64,000 nucleotides of DNA from Lycocorax pyrrhopterus obiensis (lineage: Eukaryota > Chordata > Aves > Passeriformes > Paradisaeidae). How positions within the stretch are numbered: position 1 is the first letter of the stretch; each line of letters opens with the position of its first letter. The notes beneath the pieces are model-generated. The model did not search any database. It had not been told where the DNA came from and worked only from the letters and a program-made list of their open reading frames with translations. Where the stretch lies: the NCBI GenBank assembly GCA_014706295.1, contig JACSVZ010000007.1:48746975-48810974 (forward strand), read 5' to 3'. Shown here piece after piece: positions 38,201-47,600 of this stretch. A program made the position numbers and the translations under genes.

Positions 38201-41200
38201 GAAACAAAGTTTTGGATAACCACATTGGCAAAAATTTCAGTGAGGATGAGCAGCAGCAGCAAGGGGATGAAGAGGAGGAGCCCAGAGGCTCCAGGGACAG
38301 CCTGGAGCTTGAGGATGAGGGAGAAGAGCCATCCAGGCAGGGCCAGGAGCACAGCAAGGAGGTAGTAGGGGAGCGTGTGGAGCGGGAGGATGACAGAGAT
38401 GAAGCTGCAGAGGAGGACCCTACTGAAGCAGAGAGGTCACTTGATTTGGCTGAGGAGGACGAAGAGGCTGAGGAGATGCGGGGAGATGACAGTAAGTATC
38501 CCAGACTGCACTGATACATTCCTGGGGTGAGCTGAGAGCCCTGAGACAGATGGGTTAGAGGCATCAAAGCCAAAAAGTTGAGGCAGGTGCTTACTGGGTT
38601 TACAGAAACACCCCTGCCAGCAGCCACCCAGACCCCACCACAAACACCTGACGCACAGTCCCACGTACAGCAGGTAACACAGGCCTCTCAGCTGCCTCGC
38701 TGCTCAGCTCTCATAGCTCCTGGGGACAACTAGTTCATCTTCCCTAAACTTCCTACAGGGTTTTTGACTGCTGCCTTCAAGCCCCTTTACTGACATGGCA
38801 ACATTAGAGTGGGTATTTCCAGAATCTTGGGAAAGTGGGCCTAAGTCAGGAAATATATCTGGCATCACCACTGAAGGCTCAGGTTAACAGTTGTATTCAC
38901 TGCTTTGTTTAATGCTCTTTCAGATAACGATGATGAGCTGGGATTTGGAAAAGATGTGCGGAGCTCTGAAGAGGAAGAGGAAGAGGAGGAGGAAGAGCAA
39001 CCCCGGGCACTGAGAGGAGGGAGGCATCGCCTGGAGGATGAGGAGATGCAGGGAGAAGAGGACACCTTTCAGTCCAGGGATGCCAAAAGCAATGAGATGG
39101 AGGAGGAGTTCTCCAGGGAGTGGGAAGACAACAAGAGGTGGAATAAAATGGATGAGCTGGCCAAGCAGCTGACATCAAAGAAGCGCATGGAGGAAAATGA
39201 TAGTGAGGAAGACCCAGACAGGTCCATGAAAAAGACATTTAGATCCCGCAAGTATGCCTTCAGTAGTCCAGAGGAGGATGTGAGAAGGTCATGGAAGCGT
39301 CACTCCAAGGAGGACAGCAGTGAAGGAGGCTTTCCACTTGCTCCCCTGCCTGAAGAAAAGAAGGATGAGGAAGGCAGCGCTAACAGGAGAACGGAGGTTG
39401 GTGTATGTAGGCTTAAAAATAAATCCCACCCAGTTATCTAAACTGTGCTTGGAGATGTGGATGGTATATTGGCGTTAACGTAGCCAGCAGTGGTCCTCTG
39501 TGACATTAGGCTGAAGCTTAATGAACTTCTAGTCATTCAGCCTCAGGTATTATTGAAATTTGCACCTGGCTGTGCCTTGGTTTTTATCCTTGTTTTAGTG
39601 ACTAGTGCAAAAGCGTTCCCTGCCCCCCAGAGTCATGTCTCCAGTGACAGGACTTCTGTACTGGTCTGTGCTGGACATAGTGACCAGAGCGATAACTGAG
39701 CCTAGGGGTAGTTCTTGTCTCCTTGTCTCCCAAAGCCCTTCCAAGTCAAAAGGAATGCTTTCCCTGTCTCAGGGATTGAGTGAGTAATGCCAGACCTCCT
39801 ATAGAGGTGGTGAGAAACCGGGGGCATTGGAGTGGAAATGGTTGATGGATACAGGAATACAGCTGAGCCAGGCTTCCAAAGTCAGAGATCTCCTTCCCTG
39901 ATACCTTGTGTGATGCTAGGTAGTAGCTCAGCACATCCCCAGCAGCCAGGAACTGTTCGTGGGTTCACCTTTGTGCTGAGGCCCAGCTCCAACACAGGAG
40001 TTGATTTGGGATAGTGCAGGGGGCTGGGCAGTGGGGCTGGGCTTGGGCTTTGTGGGCCTGGGACAAGCCATGATCAGGTGCCTGGAAACAGGCTGGGGCA
40101 GCAGGTGAGTGAAGCCAGTTGGCTCTCTTGCCTCCAAAACACCCCTCTTGCCTCAGTTGTGTACCAAACCATTGGCCAAAGATTGCCCATCAACAACCCT
40201 CCCATGAGAGCATCTCCAGTTGTGTTGGTTCAAAGCAAAGCCAAATGTCTCCGCTCAGAGCAGAGTGGGGTGGGCTGCCCCATCTGCCTCCTCACCCCTG
40301 TCTGCTCACATCCCACATCTCTGCCCCAGGGAGGTTGCTCCCCACCTGCCCCTGCCAGTGGCTCTGGGGTGCACCTTGTCTGCAAGGTGTCAGTCTCCAA
40401 AGGGGGATTGGAAAAGAGGTTGCTGAGGCTGCAGAACTGCTGTGTTTACAGCTGCAACAAGACTTTTTTGTTTGGTTGGTTGGTTTTTAAAACTAGATCA
40501 GGGCCTCTGGGAGTCAGTGAGGAAGTATCAAGAGCAGGCACGCAGCAGTGAGGGAACGCACAGACTCTGGCTGCTGTCCTGTCCCCTCTCTTAATTTTTG
40601 GGCCATGGGGCTATGTGGCTTGGGCAGTGATGCCAGCATGGGCACAGATATGGGCTGAGTGTGCTGCCCCCTGCACTTTCCAGGGCTCAGCATGTGGGGC
40701 TAGGCAGAAGCAAGCCAGAGCACACAGGCGATGGTTTGGGTCTGACCAAGCTCTCTTTGGGTGCTGTAGAGGATTTCAGAACCTATTTTTCTCCCTTTCT
40801 GGGGGCTCCAGTTGCAGCCCAAGTTCTCCTCCAGCAAGGTGACCCTCAGTGAGCTGCTCCCTGACCCACTTCAAACAAAATGTAACAGCTGCTTGGGCAC
40901 CCTGGGTGCTTGCAGGCACCCTGAGCTGCTGGCACCCTACTGTAGCCAGAGCTTTCCCAGGGGTTGAGCCAAGGGCCCGCTGGAAGGGGAGCGTGACTTT
41001 CTTCCATGTTCAGGAAAATAGTTCAGGAAGAGAAAAAACATACATATTTTTACATACTTCCTTTACTCTTTTCACACCAGCCATATGCAGTGCAGTGGCT
41101 CAGTGTCAACTTGTGGTTGGCAGCTGCTGAAGGCAGCAGCAAGGCTTTGCTCCCTCCACACAGGAGGGGGGCTGTCACCTCAGCTCTGCTGATGGGAAAT

Positions 41201-42092
41201 GGTACAGCACTAAGTTTGCTCACACAGAGCCTGCTGCTGCTGTGCTGAGTGCATGGTCTGCAGAGAGCCCAGGTGACCACAGCTGTGAGGGACAGGTAGA
41301 GCTGGGGCTGGCAGCGAGGCAGGGCCAGCTGGATATGACCTGAGTTCAGGCAAAGCCATGCAGTCAGGTGTCTGAGTACCTGCACTAAATAAAGCAGCTA
41401 CAGGTGACAGCACAGATACACAAGAGCTGGTATAGAAAGATCACCAATGGATGGGCGGCTTGAGCCTTTGAACTTTGAACCTCAGTCACTATTTTCCCAG
41501 GAAAAGTATCTTCTGCTAGTGAAGGTGCAAGCAAAGACCCAGGGGCAGGGTGGAGAGGGGGGACACTGCTGTCCCCTGCATGAGCAGGGCACATGCTGCA
41601 CTTCCCCCGCAGGAGGCAGGCACCCGTGCCCATCCTGGTTTGAGGCCACTGACTCAACGCCAGCACCCAGCGCTGTTTGGCAGAGGCTGCTCCGACTCTG
41701 CAGCAGCCATCTCCCTCCAACCCCATGTTCTGGAGGCACAGACCCATTGGGGGCTGCCCTGCCCGGCAGGGGACTGGGGAAGGATGGCAGCTGCACGTCT
41801 TGTCCCCATCCCTGGCTGCAGTAATTAAACATTAGGGCAGGAGTAATCAGTGTTGTGCACAGTCGTCTGTCCAGAAGGGCAAATGCAGGCTGAAGGGATG
41901 GGGCAGGACAAGGCTGTGCTCGTGCCCCAGGCAAGGCTCTCTGTAGCGCTGGGGGGCGAGGGCTGCCCACCTGTGGCCACTGACACATTTCCTGGGCTTT
42001 TGTTACAGGACCAGGAGCTGGAGAGCCTGGCTGCCATCGAGGCCGAGCTGGAGCGCGTCGCCCACAAGCTGCATGAGCTGAGGCGAGGCTGA
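29175..42092 (+). CDS. CHGA: Chromogranin A (whole spliced gene, 8 coding exons, 471 aa)
   Basis: Joining 29175-29220, 29740-29786, 33543-33636, 34041-34109, 36263-36361, 37988-38491, 38924-39396 and 42009-42092 gives one open frame of 471 residues; the human protein is 457. CHGA is the acidic granin of dense-core granules in endocrine cells and neurons, where it binds calcium and amines, drives granule formation and is cut into peptides. Residues 1-18 form a signal peptide (hydrophobic LFAVLLLAVPAV) before LPVTND. Cys35 and Cys56 form the conserved 21-residue-spaced disulfide loop. Lys95-Lys96 ends a vasostatin-1-like fragment. Residues 119-330 are very rich in Glu, with ten in a row at 302-311. 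A WE-14-like peptide (359-372, WNKMDELAKQLTSK) is framed by KR pairs, a catestatin-like segment follows at 386-400, and the conserved C-terminus ends LRRG. Identity is secure; only fine splice positions rest on visual reading. Confidence 0.96.
29314..29334 (+). promoter_or_regulatory. RE1/NRSE motif, copy 1
   Basis: The 21-mer starts TCCAGCACC, then GC, then GGACAGGGAC. It carries both invariant halves of the REST/NRSF site (CAGCACC and GGACAG) with the canonical two-base gap, and fits the reference NRSE at 17 of 21 positions. REST represses neuronal and neuroendocrine genes in other tissues. It lies about 275 bases downstream of the predicted CHGA start, a typical position for functional RE1 sites. 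Confidence 0.8.
29346..29366 (+). promoter_or_regulatory. RE1/NRSE motif, copy 2
   Basis: A second 21-mer starts TCCAGCACC, then GC, then GGACAGCGGC. It matches the reference NRSE at 18 of 21 positions, better than copy 1. The first base is exactly 32 bases after that of copy 1, and 22 consecutive bases are identical between the copies (29,309-29,330 and 29,341-29,362). The pair therefore arose by local tandem duplication. Spacing is about three helical turns, placing both on the same DNA face. Confidence 0.82.
29416..29572 (+). repeat. Perfect (TTCCC)n pentanucleotide array
   Basis: About 31 uninterrupted copies of CCTTC/TTCCC span 157 bases. The strand is pure pyrimidine; the complement is (GGGAA)n with GGG runs every five bases, so a G-quadruplex or triplex (H-DNA) is possible. 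Perfection implies recent expansion and probable length polymorphism. True length may be compressed in a short-read assembly. It starts 50 bases after the second RE1 motif. Confidence 0.97.
29740..29786 (+). CDS. CHGA: CHGA exon 2
   Basis: This 47-base exon follows TTACAG and precedes GTAAGG. It finishes the signal peptide (AVS) and starts the mature protein at LPVTNDMNKGDTK, closely matching the mature N-terminus of vertebrate CHGA. The small size is typical of this exon. Confidence 0.93.
29787..33542 (+). other. CHGA: CHGA intron 2 (3.76 kb)
   Basis: No exon, RNA or recognisable mobile element is seen. A GT-rich stretch lies at about 30,150-30,200 and a poly-C run at 30,488-30,503. The acceptor is TTTCTAG at 33,542. 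Confidence 0.7.
30482..30504 (+). repeat. Poly-C tract in CHGA intron 2
   Basis: Five C, one G, then 16 uninterrupted C and a G. The complement can form a G-quadruplex, and such homopolymers are unstable and error-prone in sequencing, so the exact length is uncertain. Confidence 0.85.
33543..33636 (+). CDS. CHGA: CHGA exon 3: disulfide loop
   Basis: The 94-base exon follows TTTCTAG and precedes GTACTG. It encodes the loop region VMKCIVEVISDTLSKPNPLP through EECLETLRG, with the two cysteines 21 residues apart. This loop is the granule-sorting and membrane-binding determinant in mammalian CHGA and is the most conserved part of the protein. Confidence 0.95.
33637..34040 (+). other. CHGA: CHGA intron 3 (404 bp)
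   Basis: Nothing but a GC-richer first half and an AT-rich second half ending in CTATTGCAG. No feature is recognised. Confidence 0.8.
34041..34109 (+). CDS. CHGA: CHGA exon 4
   Basis: The 69-base exon follows CTATTGCAG and precedes GTATTG. It encodes DERIISILRHQNLLKELQEI and AAQ, the amphipathic helix of vasostatin-1, nearly identical to the mammalian segment. Confidence 0.95.
34110..36262 (+). other. CHGA: CHGA intron 4 (2.15 kb)
   Basis: A minus-strand frame of 193 codons (34,505-35,086) is open here but has no recognisable domain, so I treat it as fortuitous. No repeat is recognised. Confidence 0.75.
36263..36361 (+). CDS. CHGA: CHGA exon 5: vasostatin-1 end
   Basis: The 99-base exon follows GACACAG and precedes GTCAGT. 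It encodes ANERTQQQKKNSGFEDELSE and the following VLESQNDKNKQR. The KK pair falls at mature residues 77-78, the same cleavage position as in the human prohormone. Confidence 0.95.
36362..37987 (+). other. CHGA: CHGA intron 5 (1.63 kb)
   Basis: No exon, RNA or recognisable mobile element is seen. It ends in a strong TTTCTCCCTCTGTAG acceptor. Confidence 0.75.
37988..38491 (+). CDS. CHGA: CHGA exon 6: acidic variable region
   Basis: The 504-base exon follows CCTCTGTAG and precedes GTAAGT. It encodes about 168 residues dominated by Glu, Asp, Gln, Arg and Ser. No tight homology to mammalian sequence is expected because this is the fast-evolving part of granins. Frame continuity on both sides and strong splice sites support it. 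Several dibasic or tribasic possibilities are far fewer than in the C-terminal exon. Confidence 0.9.
38492..38923 (+). other. CHGA: CHGA intron 6 (432 bp)
   Basis: A standard GTAAGT to CTCTTTCAG intron with nothing else recognised. Confidence 0.85.
38924..39396 (+). CDS. CHGA: CHGA exon 7: WE-14 and catestatin-like region
   Basis: The 473-base exon follows CTCTTTCAG and precedes GTTGGT. It opens with an acidic block including ten consecutive Glu, then encodes REWEDNKRW, the WE-14-like peptide between KR pairs, and RSMKKTFRSRKYAFSS, which aligns with catestatin. The exon closes with PEEKKDEEGSANRRTE, matching the mammalian exon end. The stretch after YAF differs from mammals: the GPGPQL-type motif is absent and SSPEEDVRR takes its place. 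Confidence 0.94.
39397..42008 (+). other. CHGA: CHGA intron 7 (2.61 kb) with early poly(A)-like hexamer
   Basis: The donor is GTTGGT, weaker than other CHGA donors. If unspliced, the frame continues for 14 codons (VGVCRLKNKSHPVI) to a TAA at 39,439-39,441. An AATAAA lies at 39,418-39,423, only 22 bases into the intron. The rest is GC-rich, with no recognised exon. Confidence 0.65.
42009..42092 (+). CDS. CHGA: CHGA exon 8: conserved C-terminus
   Basis: The 84-base exon follows TTGTTACAG and ends with TGA at 42,090-42,092. It encodes DQELESLAAIEAELERVAHK and LHELRRG, almost identical to the mammalian C-terminal peptide. Confidence 0.96.
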   Translation, partial: DQELESLAAIEAELERVAHKLHELRRG

Positions 42093-42560
42093 GGGCTCCA
42101 GCCCTCCCTGTGCCGGCGAAAGCAGCGCCGCCTCCCTCCTCCCTCCCACCGCGTGTTCATTTCCTGATCTAAGAGCAATTAAGCCGAGCAGAAGCACCGT
42201 GCCTAGGAACCGACCTCGCTAGCGCCCAGGCCTGCCTCCCTCGCCATAGTCTTGTGCCCATCGCCGCTGCCTCACCTCATGCTCCCCTCTCCACACGGAT
42301 GCCCACACGCCTGGCAGGGCGCCCGTGGGTGTGAAGTGCAACCCACATGTGTATTTTCTGTCTGGGTGGGGTTTTTTTTCCCTCTTTTTTTTAAAAGACA
42401 GGACAGCTTTCTAGAAAGTTCTTTCACCGGTAGTTTCACTGGGTAAAAAACTGCAATAACTTGTTATCTTTTGATTAAAAGCTGAGAACTCTGACTGTAA
42501 TATATTCTATATAAAAAATTTATCTAAGGAAAAATAAAACTGCAGTGGGTTCCTTCCTTT
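42093..42560 (+). other. CHGA: CHGA 3' UTR
   Basis: Sequence after the stop is GC-rich and then turns AT-rich. A poly(A) signal AATAAA lies at 42,533-42,538, followed by a TG-rich stretch (GTTTTGG, then TGTGTCGGTTGTC), which suits cleavage near 42,550-42,560. The exact end is inferred. Confidence 0.75.
42533..42538 (+). terminator. CHGA: CHGA poly(A) signal
   Basis: AATAAA within AAAATAAAAC, 441 bases after the CHGA stop, with a downstream GT-rich element. Confidence 0.8.
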
Positions 42561-43889
42561 GTTTTGGCAGCTTCTGTGTCGGTTGTCAGCATGCTGCAGG
42601 GCCTGTATGGTCCTGCAAAGAGGAGGGGAATGGAGGACTCGCCTCACCACAGACACACCATGATGGTGCTCCCCTCCATACCCAGGCTCCAGCGCTGCTG
42701 CCCTCTGGGGCCTGGCATCGAGGACACTTCCCTGTGGTCCCAAGCACTGTGGGGCTCTCCCTGCCCAGCCGGGGGCTGCTGGAGCTGTACAGCTCAGCCC
42801 CGGCACTGGGTGTCCTGGGTGCTTCAGTGAGACCTGGGTCACATCTGAGGCTCATTGATGAACACAGAGAGAAAACAGTTGAAAGTTTAAACACTGGGGC
42901 AATACTCCACTAAGTCAAGCGATGTGGACAACACAGGAGTAGATTAGAAAAAAGACAAGTAACAAATGGGCCAGTCAGGAGGAGAACTACCAGTTTGTGC
43001 TCCCCCAGAGGTGAAGGCCCATCCTGAGGAGATGCCCCTCCTGTGCACTGGCTCACAGGAGCAATGGTGGCCAGCTGGCACTGCGCTTACAGGCAGAACC
43101 TTTCCATCCTTTGGGCTTCAGACCACAGGGCAGCTGGAGGACTGGGTGGTGCCTGGGCTGGGGAAGCTGGCTCCAAAATCTCTGAGCACTGATCATATTT
43201 CAGATGTTCTATGTGCATTGGCAGGAGAGGGAAAGATCCACCCACTGCCAGGGCTGTATTCCAGACCCCCTAGTCTGAAGCTCAGTTCTCTCCCATCACC
43301 TGAGCTGAGATGCTCAGGGAACGGCTGCCAGGCTTTGAACTCAACTCACTCCTTTATTCTGCAAAAAACCTCATTGCTGTTGGCCTGTGGAGTGCATTGC
43401 ATGGGGGGTGGGTGTGCAGGGTCCCCTGGCACAGGAGGCATGTGGTGCCCAGAGCTGTACCCCACCCATGGGATGAGCTTCCCCAGGGAGGGCCAGGAGT
43501 GGGCACTGCCCTCGCCCCCAGTCCTCTGCAGCCACCACTCAATGAGAAGAGGTGGTGTTGAGGCCAAGGCCCAAAAGCTGCCCTGGCACAGGGCACAATC
43601 CAGGACAAGGCACTGGGCAAGAGCCTGGCTGGGGAAAGTGCACTGGAGTGAGTTGTGAGTCTTTCAACTCTGTCCTGAGGAGATCACACTCTCTTTAACT
43701 GCAGGGAAACACGTAGGAACCAAAGTGAAACCAAAGGTGTCGCACAGAAACAGTACTAAAATGTCAATTAGGGAGTTACTCCACCTGGAGAAATCTCATT
43801 TTACATATTGATCTTCACCTACATTTAAACTTGAATACTGTATTTTTAATCTGAATATTGTATATTGTGATTATATTGTATTTATAGCT
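42561..43889. other. GC-rich spacer between CHGA and CR1
   Basis: The longest continuous open frame of the window lies here (42,966-43,658, plus strand, 230 codons). Its composition is rich in Gly, Pro, Ser, Leu and Trp and shows no recognisable domain or repeats. In GC-rich DNA stop codons are scarce, so I do not call a gene. The last 200 bases turn AT-rich. Confidence 0.55.
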
Positions 43890-44062
43890 GGAACAGGTTC
43901 CCCAGGGAAGTGGTCACAGCACCAGCCTGACAGAGTTCAAGAAGCATTTGGACAACGCTCTCAGGCACATGGTGTGATTCTTGGGGTGTCTTGTGCAGGG
44001 CCAGGGGTTGGACTTGATGATCCCGATGGGTCCCCTCCAACTGGACATATTCCGTGATTTAG
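43890..44062 (+). mobile_element. CR1-J-like LINE 3' end
   Basis: This is the 3' terminus of a CR1 in the plus orientation. It runs from a 'ggaacaggttccccagggaa' segment through 'cagagttcaagaagcatttg' to 'ggacttgatgatcccgatgg' and 'gtcccctccaactgg', the well-known ending of avian CR1 elements. It is severely 5' truncated, as most CR1 copies are, and its terminal short repeats have decayed. Divergence is modest, so it is younger than the other copies in the window. Confidence 0.9.
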
Positions 44063-44615
44063 TTTCTCCCCTTTTTTGGTGACAGAGTCTCTGCCAGTAG
44101 CAGCACCCGTACAACTCCTTGCAAACTCAGGACTACATGTAACAATAAATTCACAGAAACCCTCAGACCCCCACCACACCTCCACCAAAACAAACAAAAA
44201 ATCCCCACTAAACCAAAAAATCAACCTCAAACCCAAGAAACCAAGCAACCCCCACACAAACGCAACCACGTCCAAAGGCGTTAGACAAGATTTTTTTCAC
44301 AAAGGATGGCAGCAGCAGACAGAAATTGTCCATACCTGATGCAAAACGAGTAAGAGGAAAAATAATGTTACTTGATGGAGCTACTATAAATACTGTCTTA
44401 ATTGGACAGACAAGTAATCACAAATATTTGGGACCCAAGGACTTTCTTCAGAGGGAAAGATGGTGTCCAAGGCGTGAACGTAGGGGTGCAAACAACTGCA
44501 CTCGGAAAGGATGTGAACGTCAAATTCCCATGAAAACAGGCCTCCCCTGATGAGCTGCTCACCTCACTGCCCTAGCTACTCAAAGAGGAAGCAAACTAGA
44601 ACTTGTTATAAGGCA
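44063..44615. other. Short spacer with A/C-rich tract
   Basis: An A/C-rich low-complexity tract lies at about 44,160-44,270, with runs such as AAAACAAACAAAAAATCCCC. No gene is seen. This is where the convergent transcripts of CHGA and ITPK1 come closest. Confidence 0.55.
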
Positions 44616-47600
44616 TTTATTTTCATTATGTGTTGGAAAGGGACAATTCTCTCTTCAAAACAATTACAGAGATAATGCCACAATACCTACTGCATATTGC
44701 TTTACTGTTGAAACCAAAACATTGTCCAAAACAGGTGCTTGGCAAACAAAAAGAAAATTAATATATTACCATTGAAATCAATGCTGTTAGATGAAAGCAC
44801 CATCTCCATTTTCAGATCTGATCAGTCATGCAATTGAAGACGCCAAATAGCAAGTATTTCGGGTTTTACAGTAAGCCATGATCTTTTAAGGGTTTATCTA
44901 ATTCTATACAAATTTAAGTACAAAATGGGAATTATGTTTCAGAAATCATAGTGAACCAGGCTGAAGCGAATCACAAGACACACTTGTTAACACTGTACAG
45001 CTGGATTTGAACACAGATACCAATGAACTTCCGAAACCGAGCACACGCACACAATGGTCCCCGAGATTCAGCCATGCTTGGGTGGGGAGCAGTGCTGGAC
45101 ACTGAAGGACAATATCCAATGCTATTCACACCCAGAGGGCCAACTTGCTCAAAATTGTTGGGATGCCAAGGAATTGTTGTTACTCCGTTTTAAGAACAAC
45201 AGTGTTTTCAGTATGTGGTTGTCACAAGTGTATACACAAGCTGTATCAAATACTGAATCAGAAATAAATAATAAAAGATACATCTAACACATCTTTTATT
45301 TTTTAATATTTTTTTACAGCACTGACTTTACAAGAGGATAGACAACTCATTTTTAGGGGCTGTTAACATCTGAAACAAAGAAGTCACTATTTTATACTCA
45401 ACATATTCTCAACCTTTTAATAACTTTATATATGTATATATGACTTTTCACACAAAAAAAAGTAGTTAAAATAATTTATATCTAAAAACTACTGTGTAAA
45501 GAATGAAGGAGGAAATAAAATGTGGGTTTCTTTAAAAATGCTGGAAGAGGAAGACCTGATTTTCATGAACTCCATTTGCTGTTGCAGCTATTTCTGGAGT
45601 TTCAAGAGATTTCCTGGCCATCAACAAAAACTTCCCAACACATCGAGAGCCTTCTGCAAACTCATGACATGCTGGGTAAGGTCACCTGCTAATGAGTTCA
45701 TGTGGGCCACAGGCACCTGCTATCATCAGCCCCAGTGGATTCAGGGTAAGAACGATGGAGAGGAAGAAAACATCTCCCCAGATTGCTACTGAAACCCACA
45801 GAGTGAAATTCTGGACAACTGGTATCATGATGTCCACTGGCCAGGATTTTACTCCCAAGCCCTACCCTCCTTCTGCATCACAGATACAGGATGTTTTTCT
45901 CTCAATGGATTTTTTTATTTCCACAGAAAAGCTGCCCCAAGAGCAGGGTGGACCAGACCCCAAGAGCCACCTGCACACACAGAGTGAAAACTATTCTCTT
46001 TGCTTGCTGCAAATGCTCCTGTGCTTGTGTTGCTGAGGAATCGCTCCAACATCTCCATTTATACCTGGATCCTCCCAAACTTCAACCATCTTTAGTAACT
46101 TCTGTGGCCATGTAAATGTGACAGAATCCATGGAGGATCTGAAACCCATCCAGTCAAAAGCTCAAGTGTTGATGGCCTGAATCCACATAGGGTGAACAGT
46201 GAAAGGAAAGGTAGTAAAGATGTGGAAAGTACTTTTCTGGAAGTTACATTCGTCCGAAATAGATATTAAAGCAACATTACAAATAAAATCAGCAATGTGA
46301 TCTGCAATGGTATGTTCATTTATCTATGAAAGCGAGAGGAGATTATATTAGAGGAAATAGTTTAATCTACACAAAGCATTTTCACATATTCCTAATTACA
46401 AAACACACACCATAAAGTAATTGTATACTGAATACAGAAATCAATACATCTCTTAATAAAAAGGAGAGAGGGGGAAAAAAATTAGCAGGGTAATGCAAGT
46501 GAACTCCTGCAAGTGTGTGCATGGGGAGACTGCTACAAACTCAAACTATTCACTAAAAAACCAAAATCCAAGATTTTCTGCACAGCTGTGGAAGGCAAGG
46601 CTACAAGCTAGTGTGGAAAAGCCTGACTCACTTGTTGTTGCTGCCATGCAAAGACTTCAAGAAACCAGCATTAGTCTAAGAACTGATAAGTCTGGATTTT
46701 TTTAACTGGATGGAAACAACAGGAGCATTTTTCCTTTGTTTTCCTCATTTTTTTGCCAGCCAATTCAAACACCTCTGGCCCCATTTATTCTGTTGCCTTT
46801 CGAGTGTATTTTGCCTCCATTATCTAACCACTACTCTGCCTGGTTGTTCCCTGGCTGGATACTGCCCACAGTTAATCTAGAAAACGTCAGGCTGTATCTT
46901 GAGCAATCCTCGTTACCTCCTGATGCCTCTGCGTCGGGTTCTTGATTTGTAATCGTCTACAATGAAAACAAATTAAGCTGGTAGATTTCCATCTGTGCAA
47001 CCTGCTGCAGACCTCCTCTGAAGAAACATTCCCACCTTGATGATGGAGATCATTAAACAGCTTTATCATTCCAACAGTCTGAATAGTAATAATGAACCTG
47101 TCCTATCTACCAACCAGCCCAGTCCATCAGCGCCTCAGCACAAAGGCTGCGCAGCCAGACACCTCAACCAAAGGCAAAACATCACCAGCCCAGGGGTTCT
47201 GCATTACACAAACCACAAGTGCTAGCACTGATGCTGATGGTCTGGTTGCATTGCTGCAGTTGGCTTCCACATAATGATCAGGATGTTCTGGCACAGGCTA
47301 CAAAGTCAGGCACAATGCGGCCAAGTCAGCTAGAGGGGGAAGAGGACGACTTTACATCACAGGCAGCAGTAATACCACTCAAGTTCTCTTCAACAGGGAA
47401 AAATCTTCACCTGTTGAAGTTAATTACATAATTACAGTGGAAACCAGAGTCTCATCTGCACCATGCTGACACAAAACCTGGAGAAATTCCAGTCAAGCTA
47501 ATGGTATTCTTGTGGATTTCAAACAGTGAAGCAGAACAGCAATAAATCCCTAAAAAGCTAACTGGTGACCATGTAATTTTAATACAATTGCTCCCATCAG

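Noticed and set aside
38066..38627. Alternative-frame and antisense open frames over CHGA exon 6
   Set aside because: They are shadows of the acidic coding region; only the frame continuous with exons 5 and 7 gives chromogranin A.
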